Assembly: GCF_020193575.1 (NCBI RefSeq)
Contig: NZ_JADYVD010000008.1
Location: 1-64,000, forward strand
Direction of reading: 5' to 3'
Origin: Ensifer sp. IC4062
Lineage (GTDB): Bacteria; Pseudomonadota; Alphaproteobacteria; Rhizobiales; Rhizobiaceae
DNA length: 64,000 nucleotides
The translations under genes and the position numbers were made by a program. This document shows positions 1 through 9,236 of this stretch, piece by piece. Position 1 is the first letter of the stretch. Each line of letters begins with the position of its first letter. The notes beneath the pieces are model-generated. The model ran no database searches. It was not told the origin of the DNA and was given only the letters and a program-made list of their open reading frames with translations.

Positions 1-2298
1 GACATCCGCCCAACCCAGGGCTTTGACGAGATCCTTACTCGCAAAGACCGGCGGCCGCACCTCCACGCCAAGATCCTTTAGGCGATCCGTCCACGATATG
101 GTGGCGTCGGCAAGGATCTCGCCGCCAATCGCCCGGGCATCGAAAGGTACTCGCGAGGCCCTGAGCTCCGCGATCGCGGCAGCCAGGCGGTCGATTCCCT
201 TCTGCTGGTCGAGCCGACCCATATAGAGGACCCGGAGGCGGTCATCCTTGCGCTCGATCCGCCTGACAGACAGAACCTCGGCCAGGACCTTGGGCGGCAC
301 GGAGAAGCTCGCACCATTAGGGACGGCAAAGGTCTTTTCGTGCGGCACGCCGAAGCTGTGCAGATAGATTTTGAGCTGCTCCGAGCATGTCAGGAACGCG
401 TCATAGCAATGCTCGTGGGCGATTGCCGCGAACGGCTGTCCGGCAGGCCTTTTGAAGCCCGTATTGTCGACGACGTGAAGATAGCAGGCCGTGCGGGTTC
501 CTTCGGAGCGCAGGCGTGCGATGAGCGGGTGCACCGCCATGACATGATTGTTGATTATGAGGTCGAAACCGGAAAGCTGACCTTTGAGTGCCGACCAATC
601 GACCTCGTGCCCCTCGGCTATAAAGTCCTGCCCCAGGAATGAGCCGGAGCCGCCCCAGGCGGGAATCCCCTGGTCCCAGAAGTGTATGTAGTCAAAGCTC
701 GCATCGAACTCGTCGATTACGTCCATCCTGGACGTGCCCAACACAAACAGGTGGGTCTCGTAGCCGTTCGCCTTCAGCTCGCGCGCCGCAGCATAGACGA
801 CCTTTTCGGCGCCACCGAACGAGGCGTTGGGCACCAGCAACGCCGCAGTGCGCTTGCCTCCCTCGCTATGCCCGAGCGGCAGGACGGGCGAGCCGCCGAG
901 CTCGTGGCGAAGCGCCTTGTGAAGTTCCGCATAGGGCACGAGCCGCGCCGGGCGCCATGTCCAGCGCCGGCCGGCGGTCCGCCGTAGCGGGCTGGTCGCG
1001 ATGGCGTTGACGCAATTGATCATCACCTGCTGGGGCGTGATCAGTGAACGGCGAGGCAAGGTTCTCGGGAAGGGAAAGCGCACCTTCAGGACCGCCGATG
1101 TGGGCCATACCTGCTGGTTGCCGATCGACGCGAACCAGTCGAGCGCATTGTTCTGGATCACGTCGCGCACGAGCGAGGTCGACAAGAAGATGAGATCGGC
1201 GTGCCCAACATGCGCTCCGGCCTCATGGAAGACGGGCTCGATCTTGCGTTGCGCGGCATCATTGCCAAGTTGGACAAAGACGACATTGGCCTTCTCGCTC
1301 AAGCGCTCCAGATGGGAAAGCACGTTCGGCAGCATGCGCGAGCGTAGGAGAAGATCGAGGGTGGCGCCGCTTCCGGCGATCAGGAACGGCGGGAAATGGA
1401 CATTGTCCGGCTCGCCGATGCTTGCCCAAAAGGCCGGGATGATATCGTCGAGACGAAGCCTGTGCGGTGTCTTTGTCGCATCGGTGAAGAACGAGATCGC
1501 GGCATCTTCCGTCCGCGCAAAGAGATAGCGCGGGCATTCCTCATGCTCGAAATCAACGAGCATCGGACGCTGGAAAAGGGCCCTGTGGCGTTTCCTCAGG
1601 AAGCTCACCGAGGCGGCACGGTCCCGGTTGGCCTCCTTGAAGCGGCTTTCCGCGCGTAGCCGGTATTCGAAAGTCGTATCGTGGCACGGCGTTCCGACGA
1701 AGCCGTGTTCGATGCAGGACAGCCAGAACTCCCAGTCTTCGAAACCGTTCTGCCTATCGTCGTTGAAGCGTACGCCGGCACGGAAGACGTCGATCGAGAT
1801 CATCGAGCCCGTGTCGCAGATATTGTCGGTGATGCAGTGGACAAGCCGCGAGTAGCGGTTGCCATAATGCGCCCGCCAGCTCACCGAGAAAGTGTCGATA
1901 TTGGTGTAGACCCAGCCGCAGCCGGAGCCGCTCGAGGCGAGCTGGCGGTAGAGGGTTTCGATCGTGCCCGGCAGGACACGGTTGTCGGCATCGAGGAAGT
2001 AGACGGCTCGCGCCTCCGGTAGACTTTCGAGCACATAATCGATCGCGCGGTTGCGCGCGCCACCCGGCCCGGCATTCGCTCCGAAAAGCACGTGAACCGC
2101 CGGATGCGCCGCAGCATAGAGGAGCAACTGATCGAAGGTCTCCGACCGCGGATCGCCATCGACCGACACGACCACCGCAATCCTGCATTCAGAGACGGTC
2201 GATGCGAGCACCGATTCGATCGCCTCCAGGACGAGGGCCGCATGGCCGTAGAGCGGCATGGCGACGGCGATCAAGGAAAGCTCGTTATTGCCGGACAT
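1..2298 (-). CDS. wgaB: WgaB-like bifunctional glycosyltransferase (GT2 + GT4), 3' end outside window
   Basis: An open frame runs leftward from ATG 2298 to the window edge, giving 766 visible codons without a stop. Residues from about 8 to 250 are a GT-A family 2 domain: an IAVAMPLYGH start, a VSVDGDPRS strand and the FLDADNRV motif (DxD type). From about residue 470 a second, GT-B family 4 type domain begins with LLVPNASFGGAEKVVYAAA and includes YMGRLDQQKGIDRL near residue 691. The start overlaps the end of wgaA by 14 bases, so the two are translationally coupled. In S. meliloti the gene next to wgaA is the fused glycosyltransferase ExpA23 (WgaB) of galactoglucan synthesis; position and dual-domain build support the same name here. 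The transferred sugars (glucose or galactose) cannot be assigned from sequence. Confidence 0.82.
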   Translation of the reverse strand, partial: MSGNNELSLIAVAMPLYGHAALVLEAIESVLASTVSECRIAVVVSVDGDPRSETFDQLLLYAAAHPAVHVLFGANAGPGGARNRAIDYVLESLPEARAVYFLDADNRVLPGTIETLYRQLASSGSGCGWVYTNIDTFSVSWRAHYGNRYSRLVHCITDNICDTGSMISIDVFRAGVRFNDDRQNGFEDWEFWLSCIEHGFVGTPCHDTTFEYRLRAESRFKEANRDRAASVSFLRKRHRALFQRPMLVDFEHEECPRYLFARTEDAAISFFTDATKTPHRLRLDDIIPAFWASIGEPDNVHFPPFLIAGSGATLDLLLRSRMLPNVLSHLERLSEKANVVFVQLGNDAAQRKIEPVFHEAGAHVGHADLIFLSTSLVRDVIQNNALDWFASIGNQQVWPTSAVLKVRFPFPRTLPRRSLITPQQVMINCVNAIATSPLRRTAGRRWTWRPARLVPYAELHKALRHELGGSPVLPLGHSEGGKRTAALLVPNASFGGAEKVVYAAARELKANGYETHLFVLGTSRMDVIDEFDASFDYIHFWDQGIPAWGGSGSFLGQDFIAEGHEVDWSALKGQLSGFDLIINNHVMAVHPLIARLRSEGTRTACYLHVVDNTGFKRPAGQPFAAIAHEHCYDAFLTCSEQLKIYLHSFGVPHEKTFAVPNGASFSVPPKVLAEVLSVRRIERKDDRLRVLYMGRLDQQKGIDRLAAAIAELRASRVPFDARAIGGEILADATISWTDRLKDLGVEVRPPVFASKDLVKALGWADV

Positions 2299-3769
2299 GT
2301 GACGCCCCTGCCGACTGCTTGACCAACCGGAAGCCGGACACTTTGAGCCACGAAAAATCAACCGTGTCCGTTACCGCACGGCTGAGGATCATGAGATCCA
2401 TGGGTTCGCGCACGGGTTTATCCAGTTGAAAGTTGATGTTGATCGTCTGCTGGGCGGTGACTTCACGCCAACCGCTGAAGAATGCTGAAGGCTTGGCCGC
2501 TCCTTTACGCGCCAACTCCGCCACCTCGGAGCGCGCATTCGAATTGGCGGGAGCGAGCAGAAAGCTCACGGCCGCGGGTGCGCCCTGCGGATGGTCGATG
2601 ACGGCGCTCGCCGAGAACGAAATCGTGCCAGGCTCGACAGCGCGACCGATGGTGCCGGCCGAAATTCCGCTCGGCAGCGGGTGACACACGACGGCATGCT
2701 CGTGCTCGAGGAAGCGAACGGTCTGGAACTCCGGAACCACAGGCGTGACGGAAACGTCGACAATCTGGCTCAAAAGATCGACTGCCAAACGATAGTCTTC
2801 GATGAAATGCCCTTCGAGCAAGGCGGTCGGAGCGATCATGTTGGGCATGCGCGCCGGTCTGACGCCGGCAAGCCCCGTAAACACCCGGAATGCAAGAGGC
2901 CTGAGGTCGAGATCCGCGTGTGCGGCGTCCGACCGGGCCGTATAACGCTCGCTCGCGATCGGATAGCCGAGCGAGAGCCCCACCAATTCCGTACCGGTTG
3001 TGGAGACCCTGAGCCGAAGCGTCCTCGCACCGCCTCCGCAGGCCCGGGGCAGCGCGAAGAAATTCCACCCTGCGGCAACCTGTGCGAAAGGCACCGTCCA
3101 CTCGGCCACGCCCTCCCCGCTCTCGACATAACCGAGCATCACGACCAGTCCGCCGCCATCCTTCGGAACGGAGTGGAGGTGCAGCGCGACGCCCGCGACG
3201 CCAAGGCTGGAGACCGGCAGGAGTTGTTCGACATACCCGGTCGCGAGAAGCTGCCCGATGCCCTCATCCTTCGGATCGACATAAGGATCATGCGCGAAGA
3301 TCTCGGTGACCGGCTCCCAGTTGCGAGCCTGGAACGCATCCTCGAGCGCGCGATAATTCTCAAGCAGCGCCTCTCGCTCGCGCCGGAGGATGGCGAGTTC
3401 GGAGGTTACCGCGGCGGCGAAGCCGGCAAGCCGCCCCACCCCGCCTTCGACCAGCGCGCGAACGAGCGCCAGGCTTTCTGCCTTGCTCCTCGCATCGACC
3501 CGCTGAAGCGGTATCTCGGGGATCGTTCCGAGGGTGCGGAGGGACGCGAGTCCCTCGGTCAGGTCAGCCGCCGCCTCGTCAGAGAAAGCGAGCGCAATCA
3601 GCGGAAATGCGTTGTGCAGAGGAACCCGGGAGTCTGTTCCCGCCTTGAGGAAGTGGACCAGATGTTCGATGTCGCTTCCTTCGACATCTGCCCTATCCCG
3701 ATCAGATGCTACAACCAGCCTTCGCTTTGCCGGCGATTGTCTCACGCCAGAAGACATCAACTCTTGCAC
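2285..3769 (-). CDS. wgaA: WgaA-like galactoglucan biosynthesis protein of unknown biochemical function
   Basis: The 494-residue protein has no signal peptide, membrane segment or recognised catalytic motif. The N-terminal 130 residues are charged and look partly helical; residues from about 170 to 490 look beta-rich (for example SSLGVAGVALHLHSVP, then GTISFSASAVIDHPQGAP and FSWLKVSGFRLV at the end), resembling a carbohydrate-binding or jelly-roll protein, but this is only an impression. It is the first gene after a WggR-type operator at 3917-3936 and overlaps the start of wgaB, so it heads the leftward wga operon. In S. meliloti this position is held by ExpA1 (WgaA). ATG codons at 3769 and 3757 are both possible starts. 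The name is by synteny, not by function. Confidence 0.75.
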   Translation of the reverse strand: MQELMSSGVRQSPAKRRLVVASDRDRADVEGSDIEHLVHFLKAGTDSRVPLHNAFPLIALAFSDEAAADLTEGLASLRTLGTIPEIPLQRVDARSKAESLALVRALVEGGVGRLAGFAAAVTSELAILRREREALLENYRALEDAFQARNWEPVTEIFAHDPYVDPKDEGIGQLLATGYVEQLLPVSSLGVAGVALHLHSVPKDGGGLVVMLGYVESGEGVAEWTVPFAQVAAGWNFFALPRACGGGARTLRLRVSTTGTELVGLSLGYPIASERYTARSDAAHADLDLRPLAFRVFTGLAGVRPARMPNMIAPTALLEGHFIEDYRLAVDLLSQIVDVSVTPVVPEFQTVRFLEHEHAVVCHPLPSGISAGTIGRAVEPGTISFSASAVIDHPQGAPAAVSFLLAPANSNARSEVAELARKGAAKPSAFFSGWREVTAQQTININFQLDKPVREPMDLMILSRAVTDTVDFSWLKVSGFRLVKQSAGASHVRQ

Positions 3770-3878
3770 GCAGCGGCCCCAGAAGAAATCGGTTATGTTG
3801 AGGATGAAGCTTGCTCAGCGAATGAATAAATCCGCCCTGAAAACCCATCGCCAAACACCTACCGAGGCTTTTCGCAGT

Positions 3879-3886
3879 GCACAATA
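3879..3886 (-). promoter_or_regulatory. TATTGTGC element in wgaA leader
   Basis: The minus strand reads TATTGTGC here, 30 bases downstream of the WggR box and 109 bases before wgaA. The same octamer follows the WggR boxes of wgdA (5918-5925) and wgeA (9292-9299). It could contain the -10 hexamer (TATTGT) or be part of a second operator; the sequence does not decide. Confidence 0.4.
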
Positions 3887-3916
3887 GTAAAATCTTGGGG
3901 TTTCTCTCGTATTTTA

Positions 3917-3936
3917 TACTTCAAAACTTGAAGCAA
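3917..3936. promoter_or_regulatory. WggR-type operator upstream of wgaA
   Basis: TACTTCAAAACTTGAAGCAA contains the perfect 6-3-6 inverted repeat CTTCAA-AAC-TTGAAG (3919-3933). It lies between the wgcA stop and wgaA. Near-identical boxes precede wggR/wgdA and wgeA. In S. meliloti the MarR-type regulator WggR (ExpG) is known to bind conserved palindromes in these three promoter regions, which is the basis of the assignment. Confidence 0.8.
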
Positions 3937-3939
3937 TAT

Positions 3940-5187
3940 TCAACCAAAGGACGCTTCTTTCGACGCAAGCATTGTATTTCCGGTGGCATTGTCAATCAAC
4001 GTCAACTGCCGCGCGAGGCAATCGTCCTGTCGGAATCTTTGCTCGGCCGTCCTGCGCGCGGCAGCGCGCAATGCACGGAAATCGTCCGGACGTTCGAGCA
4101 CGGCGCGTATCGCCTCGGCGAGGGCGTCCGTGTCGAAGAATGGGACAAGAAGGCCGTTGCGGCCCGACCGGATGACCTCCTGAACCGGGGTGGTATCCGA
4201 TCCGATAACGAGCGCGCCGCACGCCATCGCCTCAAGGACCGACCAGGACAGGACGAAGGGATAGGTCAGGTAAAGGTGGGCCGCGGAGATCTGAAAAAGC
4301 TGGCGGAGTACGGCATGCGCCACGACGCCCGGGAAAATGACCCTCTCGCGCGGGACATCCAGTGATGCAAGGAGGTGGTCCTTCCACGGCCCTCCCCCGG
4401 GGGGCGGCGCTCCATAGCTCACGCCATCGCCGCCGACGAAAACGAACAGCGCATCCGGGTGCCGCCGGACGACCTTTGCGGCCGCCTCGAGCGCCTGTGG
4501 AAAACCACGATAAGGCTCGAGGTCGCGTGCAACGAAGGTAATGACGGGGTCACCAGCCTTGAGCACGCGTCCATCGGGAAGCCTTAGCGAAGCTGCGGGA
4601 TCCGGGCGGAAGCGTCGCGTGTCTATGCCTTCGTGGCAGACCGCGATGCGTTGCTGCGCGTCGGCCGGATAAAGGCTTCTCTGCCAGTTAGTCGGGCTGA
4701 TGCCGCCCTCGATCGCCTCCAGCGACAAGAGTTGCGCGACGTTACGCAGACGCAATCTCTTGCGGGTTTCCGAATCGGGTTCGTCATCCGGCGCGAAGCC
4801 AACATCCGCACCTTCGGCGCGATAAAAGAACTCGCAATATCCGAGTGCGGGTACGCGCGGCAGCACATCCTTCACGAACATCATGCTGCCCCAGCCTATG
4901 TGACCGAGGACGACGTCGGGCACCTGGCCGAGGCGCGCCATCGCGTCGAAGGTCTCCGCGACCCGATGGCCGATCCGCACATGGTGGTCGGGTGCACCGA
5001 GGTGCCGGGCCATTTGCGGATATGCCCGCGGACCCGGTTCCGCCCGATGCCGGACCACCCGGACCGAAGGGATCCGTTGATCCACAGTTTCGGTCACGAG
5101 GGTCACCTCGTTGCCCGCCTGCGCCAAATGTTGAGCAAGGGCCGCAAACTGGCCAAAACCGCGCCGGTGCACAAATGCTACATGCAT
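3940..5187 (-). CDS. wgcA: WgcA glycosyltransferase family 4 (galactoglucan)
   Basis: The 415-residue protein starts MHVAFVHRRGFGQFAALAQHL, a typical GT-B N-terminal Rossmann strand. An in-frame extension to 5328 would overlap wggR, so ATG 5187, 47 bases after the wggR stop, is preferred. The C-terminal half contains VITFVARDLEPYRGF (nucleotide-sugar side) and the family-4 signature around VLEAMACGALVIGSDTTPVQ. It is predicted to be a cytoplasmic glycosyltransferase acting in galactoglucan repeat assembly. Order wggR-wgcA-wgaA matches the S. meliloti exp cluster, where ExpC is a glycosyltransferase. No separate WggR box lies between wggR and wgcA, so it is probably read from the wggR promoter. 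Confidence 0.85.
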   Translation of the reverse strand: MHVAFVHRRGFGQFAALAQHLAQAGNEVTLVTETVDQRIPSVRVVRHRAEPGPRAYPQMARHLGAPDHHVRIGHRVAETFDAMARLGQVPDVVLGHIGWGSMMFVKDVLPRVPALGYCEFFYRAEGADVGFAPDDEPDSETRKRLRLRNVAQLLSLEAIEGGISPTNWQRSLYPADAQQRIAVCHEGIDTRRFRPDPAASLRLPDGRVLKAGDPVITFVARDLEPYRGFPQALEAAAKVVRRHPDALFVFVGGDGVSYGAPPPGGGPWKDHLLASLDVPRERVIFPGVVAHAVLRQLFQISAAHLYLTYPFVLSWSVLEAMACGALVIGSDTTPVQEVIRSGRNGLLVPFFDTDALAEAIRAVLERPDDFRALRAAARRTAEQRFRQDDCLARQLTLIDNATGNTMLASKEASFG

Positions 5188-5233
5188 GTTCTCGAGCCAA
5201 CCGCAAAACAGGGAATTACTGTTCGAAGGCGCA

Positions 5234-5818
5234 TCAGATGCCGTAGCGAGCGGCATTGCCCCAGACCAGTTCGAGACGATGCAAGGTCTGGAACGCGGTC
5301 TCAAGATTTCGCCGGTCCTGCTCGCCATGGGTAAGAGCGCGTTCGTAGGACTTCGCCGCTTCGCGCAGGCTGGCGCAAAGCTTTCTGCCTTTTTCCGAAA
5401 GCCGGATGCGGGCCGACCGCTTATCGCGCTGCGAAGCGATTCGGTCGATGTAATCGCCGTCGCCGAGCTGCTTCAGATAGTAGGAGATGTTGGAGCCCAT
5501 ATAGTAGCCGCGGTCGAGGAGCTCGCCCACCGAAAGCTCCGCCTCTCCGATAGCCAGAAGTACCATTGCCTGGGCGGGCCCGATGTCGTCGACGCCGAGC
5601 TTGGAGAGTTCCGTGCGCAACAAGCCGGAAAACCGTCGGCTGGCGCGCTCCATGACACGAGCCAGCTCGAAATACGTGATTAGAGGACCGTCTCCGTCGC
5701 GATCGGTCTCAGGGGTGTCGGGCATCTTCCTCATCGTGTCACTGGCAGGCAGGACTGCCACCGTGTCTGCGAAATCTGCGAACGGATAGTGAATCCTATG
5801 ATTCATCCCTCTCTCCAT
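5234..5818 (-). CDS. wggR: WggR (ExpG) MarR-family regulator of galactoglucan genes
   Basis: The 194-residue protein carries a MarR winged helix at roughly residues 60-160: GPAQAMVLLAIGEAELSVGE, then a recognition region GSNISYYLKQLGDGDY and the wing RDKRSARIRLSEKG. The length equals that of S. meliloti ExpG/WggR as I recall it. In S. meliloti this protein activates galactoglucan genes and links them to quorum sensing (ExpR/Sin) and phosphate limitation. The start lies 12 bases from an imperfect WggR-type half-palindrome (5830-5844) and 32 bases from a perfect one (5850-5864), so autoregulation is likely. It is transcribed away from wgdA and probably together with wgcA. The first 45 residues (acidic, Pro/Asp-rich) are outside the conserved fold. 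Confidence 0.88.
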   Translation of the reverse strand: MERGMNHRIHYPFADFADTVAVLPASDTMRKMPDTPETDRDGDGPLITYFELARVMERASRRFSGLLRTELSKLGVDDIGPAQAMVLLAIGEAELSVGELLDRGYYMGSNISYYLKQLGDGDYIDRIASQRDKRSARIRLSEKGRKLCASLREAAKSYERALTHGEQDRRNLETAFQTLHRLELVWGNAARYGI

Positions 5819-5829
5819 TGGGGAAGTTA

Positions 5830-5844
5830 CTTCAAAGTTTTGGA
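5830..5844. promoter_or_regulatory. Degenerate second WggR-type box next to wggR
   Basis: CTTCAAAGTTTTGGA matches the left half (CTTCAA) perfectly and the right half weakly. Its left edge is exactly 20 bases from that of the perfect box, about two helical turns, which fits cooperative binding of two dimers on one DNA face. It lies 12 bases upstream of the wggR start. Confidence 0.45.
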
Positions 5845-5847
5845 ATT

Positions 5848-5867
5848 TACTTCAAAAATTGAAGCAA
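5848..5867. promoter_or_regulatory. WggR-type operator between wggR and wgdA
   Basis: TACTTCAAAAATTGAAGCAA has the perfect inverted repeat CTTCAA-AAA-TTGAAG (5850-5864) and differs from the wgaA box by one base over 20. It sits in the 192-base divergent region between wggR and wgdA and could serve both directions. Confidence 0.82.
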
Positions 5868-5917
5868 ATTTCGTGACGCCCCCGCCCCGAATTTCCTCGT
5901 CTTGAGCAAGCGATCTT

Positions 5918-5925
5918 TATTGTGC
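5918..5925 (+). promoter_or_regulatory. TATTGTGC element in wgdA leader
   Basis: The octamer TATTGTGC (continuing CA, as at wgeA) lies 50 bases downstream of the WggR box and 85 bases before wgdA. It is shared with the wgaA and wgeA leaders. Confidence 0.4.
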
Positions 5926-6010
5926 CACACTGATCGCAGCAATACTGTGATTTGAGTGAATCTGATCCAGATCGAGACCTCGCGTCCACCTCTTAGCCGG
6001 AAAATCGCCG

Positions 6011-7777
6011 ATGCGTAATACTGTTCCGAATCAAATGATTAGCAAGGGCCAAATCAGTGCAAATCCGGCGCAAAACGGAACGATCAACCCAAGGCTGCTA
6101 GTCTTGCGAGCCCGTCGCGTATTCGTTGTGACACTTCTTTATGCAGCTTTGCTAAGCGCCTGTATCAACCTCCTGCAGCTCACCATGCCGCTCTACATGA
6201 TGCAGGTACATGACAGGGTGTTGAATAGCCAGAGCATGGACTCGCTCGTGATGCTGACGATCCTGGCTCTCGGCGCACTTGTCGTTCTCGGCGTACTCGA
6301 CTTCATTCGCGCCCTCACCTTTCAGGCCATGGGCAGCGCCGTCGTGCGCTGGCTGAACCTGCCGGTCCTCACCGCAGCGGTGCAAGCCTCGGCTGATCAA
6401 GGGCTCGCCCGCGCGACGCAGTCGCTCAGGGACCTGACCGAGCTGCGCGGTTTTCTGACCTCGTCGGCGGTCAGCGCTCCCCTCGATGCCGCCTGGTCAC
6501 CCATCTTTCTCGGCGTTCTTTTTCTGCTACATCCGCTCTTCGGGCTTATTGGCGCGATTTCCGTAACGGTGCTTGTTTGCTGCGGTCTCCTGAACGACCT
6601 TTTGACCCGGCAGCTCATGAAAGAGGCAAGCCAGGCTAATATTGAGGCAGTCTCGAAAATAGGTGCGACATTACGTCACGCCGAGGCCATAGAGGCGATG
6701 GGCATGCTGCCGGCACTCGCGCGAAAGTGGCGTGTCGCGCAGTTGCACGCCCTCAGCGTGCTGGAGGCGAGTGGAATAAGAAGCAGGGCGATGGCCTCGA
6801 TTACCCGCAGCCTGCGCTTTGCCATTCAGATGATATCGCTCGCCGCGGGCGCCCTGCTTGTGATGAAACAGGAGATCTCCCCCGGCGCGATGATGGCGAC
6901 GACCATTCTTGTCGGGCGTCTTCTGCTACCCTTCGATTCGGTCATCGAGAACTGGCGTCAATGGATCTTGGCTATCGCCGGCTGGCGCCGGATACAGACG
7001 GCGCTTAGCGAAGACCTTGCGGTCCGCCAGACCATGCCGACCCCGCGCTCCGAAGGCGACCTGGTCGTGGACAAGCTGGTCTACGCCGCTCCCGGCATCG
7101 ACGTGCCGATCATCAAGGGCATCTCCTTCTCGCTGTCGCCCGGGGAGGTCCTGGGGATCGTCGGCCCCTCCGCCGCCGGCAAGTCCACCCTCGCGCGGCT
7201 GCTCGTCGGCATCCTCAAGCCCACGGCGGGTGGCGTCTTCCTGGACGGCAACAACGTCTATCTATGGGAGCGCAATTCATTCGGAAAGGTCGCAGGTTAT
7301 CTTCCGCAGTCCGTTTCCCTCCTCGAGGGAACGATCCGCGAAAACATTGCCCGCATGGAAGAAAGCGATCCCTACAAAGTGCTCGAGGCGTCACGGCTCG
7401 CCGACGTCCACGACATGATCGGCCGCCTGCCGCTCGGCTATGACACGCCGGTGGGCGAAGGGCAATTGACCCTTTCCGGGGGGCAAAGGCAGCGCATCGC
7501 GCTCGCCCGCTGCCTTTACGGCCGCCCGCGTCTCATCGTCCTCGATGAGCCCAATGCCAATCTTGATGCGATCGGCGAGCGGGCGCTCATTCGCGCGGTC
7601 GAAGACGCACGCCGCGACGGCGCCATTGTCATCCTCATTGCCCATAGGCCGGCCATCATGCAGGTCGCCGACAAGTTGCTCGTGCTGGAAGGCGGCCGCA
7701 TCACCCAATTCGGACCCCGCACGGACGTTGTCGCTTCCATGATGCCGGGCGAAGCACGACGCGAAGGTACCGCCTGA
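6011..7777 (+). CDS. wgdA: WgdA type I secretion ABC transporter (permease-ATPase)
   Basis: The 588-residue protein fuses an N-terminal membrane domain (helices from about residue 38 to 320, beginning VFVVTLLYAALLSACINLLQ) to a nucleotide-binding domain: Walker A GPSAAGKST near residue 385, signature LSGGQRQRIALAR near 487, Walker B RLIVLDEPNANLD, and the switch His in LIAHRP. This is the PrtD/HlyB-type architecture of type I secretion systems, without an N-terminal peptidase domain. In the S. meliloti cluster ExpD1 holds this place and is thought to export the Ca-binding protein ExpE1 and/or take part in polysaccharide export. It overlaps wgdB by one base. Expression is presumably from the WggR-controlled divergent promoter. 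Confidence 0.9.
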   Translation: MRNTVPNQMISKGQISANPAQNGTINPRLLVLRARRVFVVTLLYAALLSACINLLQLTMPLYMMQVHDRVLNSQSMDSLVMLTILALGALVVLGVLDFIRALTFQAMGSAVVRWLNLPVLTAAVQASADQGLARATQSLRDLTELRGFLTSSAVSAPLDAAWSPIFLGVLFLLHPLFGLIGAISVTVLVCCGLLNDLLTRQLMKEASQANIEAVSKIGATLRHAEAIEAMGMLPALARKWRVAQLHALSVLEASGIRSRAMASITRSLRFAIQMISLAAGALLVMKQEISPGAMMATTILVGRLLLPFDSVIENWRQWILAIAGWRRIQTALSEDLAVRQTMPTPRSEGDLVVDKLVYAAPGIDVPIIKGISFSLSPGEVLGIVGPSAAGKSTLARLLVGILKPTAGGVFLDGNNVYLWERNSFGKVAGYLPQSVSLLEGTIRENIARMEESDPYKVLEASRLADVHDMIGRLPLGYDTPVGEGQLTLSGGQRQRIALARCLYGRPRLIVLDEPNANLDAIGERALIRAVEDARRDGAIVILIAHRPAIMQVADKLLVLEGGRITQFGPRTDVVASMMPGEARREGTA

Positions 7778-9198
7778 TGATGAAAGAACCGATCCTGCCC
7801 GTTCGCCTAGACGCACAGCCCCCCGTCAAGGCCGACAATCCGGAACGCCGACTGCCGGTCCGCGCAGCCGCGCTTTCCACGGTCGCGCCTGAACACGACC
7901 TCCCGGAGGACCATACCCACTCGCCGATCCGACGCCTCGTCATTGCGGGACTGACGACGATCCTGGTCGCGTTCGGCGGATTCTTCGGCTGGGCGTTCTC
8001 GACGGAGCTCAGCAGCGCCTCGGTGAGCAGTGGCACCATCGTCGTCGATTCCAAGCGCAAGACGGTCAGCCATTTCGAAGGCGGTGTCCTCAGCCGCGTC
8101 CTGGTTCAGGAGGGCGATCACGTTTCCGCCGGGCAACCGGTCATCAAGCTCGAGGACACGCGTGCCCGCTCCGACCTTCAGGCCCTGCAAAGCCGGCGCG
8201 TCGGACTGATCGCAAAGCTCGCGCGTCTCCGGTCCGAGCAGGCGGGAGCGGCTCAGATCGACTTCCCCGTCGATCTTGCCGGGACGGGCGACACGGCAGC
8301 TCGCGATGCCGTCATGGCGGAGACGGCGTTCTTCGAGAAGCGCCGCGAAGCCAAGAAGGGAAAGATAGAGATCCAGCGCAAGACCATCGAGGAATATTCC
8401 GAGAAAGCCAAGTCACTCGCCGCGCAGCTTCAGGCGACCGAGCGCCAGATCGAGCTCATGAACGAGCAGCGAACGGCAATTGCAACCTTGGTCAACAAGG
8501 CATTTGCCCAGCGCTCGAAGCTCATCGAGATCGACGCCAGACTGAGTGAACTTGCCGCAACGCGCGGCGAAGTCGCCGGTGACAAGGCCCAGGCTGAAAA
8601 AGCAATGGCCGGCGCCGAGCTCGCGCTGACCGGAATAGAAAGCGACTTCCAGTCGGAGATCGCCGGAGAGATCACCACGGCGCGGCTCGAACTCGTGGAT
8701 GTCGAGGAGCGAATGATTGCTGCGGAGGACGTCCTGCGCCGCCTCGAAATCCGCTCTCCCCAGGCGGGCGTCATTGCCAATATCCAGCTGCGGACGCCTG
8801 GTAGCGCGGTCACCCCCGGCCAGCCTTTGCTCGACATCGTCCCCGAGGACGAGCCGCTGCTTGTGGAAATGCATGTCAGCACGCGCGACATCGACAGCAT
8901 AACAATAGGGTCCAAGACGCAGATACGTCTGACGGCCTATAATCAGCGCACCCATCTGCCGCTTGACGGCAAGATCACCTATATCGCGGCCGACCAGTCG
9001 GTGGATGAGAAGTCCAACGTCTCTTACTTCGTGGCACGTGCCGAGGTCGCGCCGGAATCCCTTTCCGCCAATCCCGATATCCGCCTCTATCCCGGCATGC
9101 CCGCCGAGGTGCTGATCGTGCACAAGCCCCGCTCGGCAATAGATTATCTCGTTTCGCCAGTCACCGACAGCTTCAACCGCGCATTCCGGGAAGATTGA
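7777..9198 (+). CDS. wgdB: WgdB HlyD-family membrane fusion protein
   Basis: The 473-residue protein has a Pro-rich cytoplasmic N-terminus, one membrane helix at about residues 50-75 (LVIAGLTTILVAFGGFFGWA), a biotinyl-lipoyl-like half (GTIVVDSKRKTVSHFEGGVL, then VQEGDHVSAGQPVIKLED), a long helical hairpin rich in Glu/Lys/Gln (about 110-300) and a return to the lipoyl/beta-barrel part (IRSPQAGVIANIQLRTPGSA, LYPGMPAEVLI). This is the periplasmic adaptor of a type I secretion system, joining WgdA to an outer-membrane TolC-type channel that is not encoded in the window. It is coupled to wgdA by a one-base stop/start overlap and corresponds to ExpD2 of S. meliloti. Confidence 0.9.
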   Translation: MMKEPILPVRLDAQPPVKADNPERRLPVRAAALSTVAPEHDLPEDHTHSPIRRLVIAGLTTILVAFGGFFGWAFSTELSSASVSSGTIVVDSKRKTVSHFEGGVLSRVLVQEGDHVSAGQPVIKLEDTRARSDLQALQSRRVGLIAKLARLRSEQAGAAQIDFPVDLAGTGDTAARDAVMAETAFFEKRREAKKGKIEIQRKTIEEYSEKAKSLAAQLQATERQIELMNEQRTAIATLVNKAFAQRSKLIEIDARLSELAATRGEVAGDKAQAEKAMAGAELALTGIESDFQSEIAGEITTARLELVDVEERMIAAEDVLRRLEIRSPQAGVIANIQLRTPGSAVTPGQPLLDIVPEDEPLLVEMHVSTRDIDSITIGSKTQIRLTAYNQRTHLPLDGKITYIAADQSVDEKSNVSYFVARAEVAPESLSANPDIRLYPGMPAEVLIVHKPRSAIDYLVSPVTDSFNRAFRED

Positions 9199-9236
9199 CG
9201 GAAATTCCACTGGCGACGATCGCATCGCACAAATTA

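Noticed and set aside
2591-3829. 412-codon frame on the plus strand
   Set aside because: It is opposite wgaA, has a composition rich in Arg/Gly/His from the complementary strand, no ribosome site and no known family.
5868-6010. PHO box for wggR/wgdA
   Set aside because: Phosphate control is known for EPS II, so I looked for CTGTCAT-type repeats; only CTG words spaced 15 bases apart were found, not an 11-base period.
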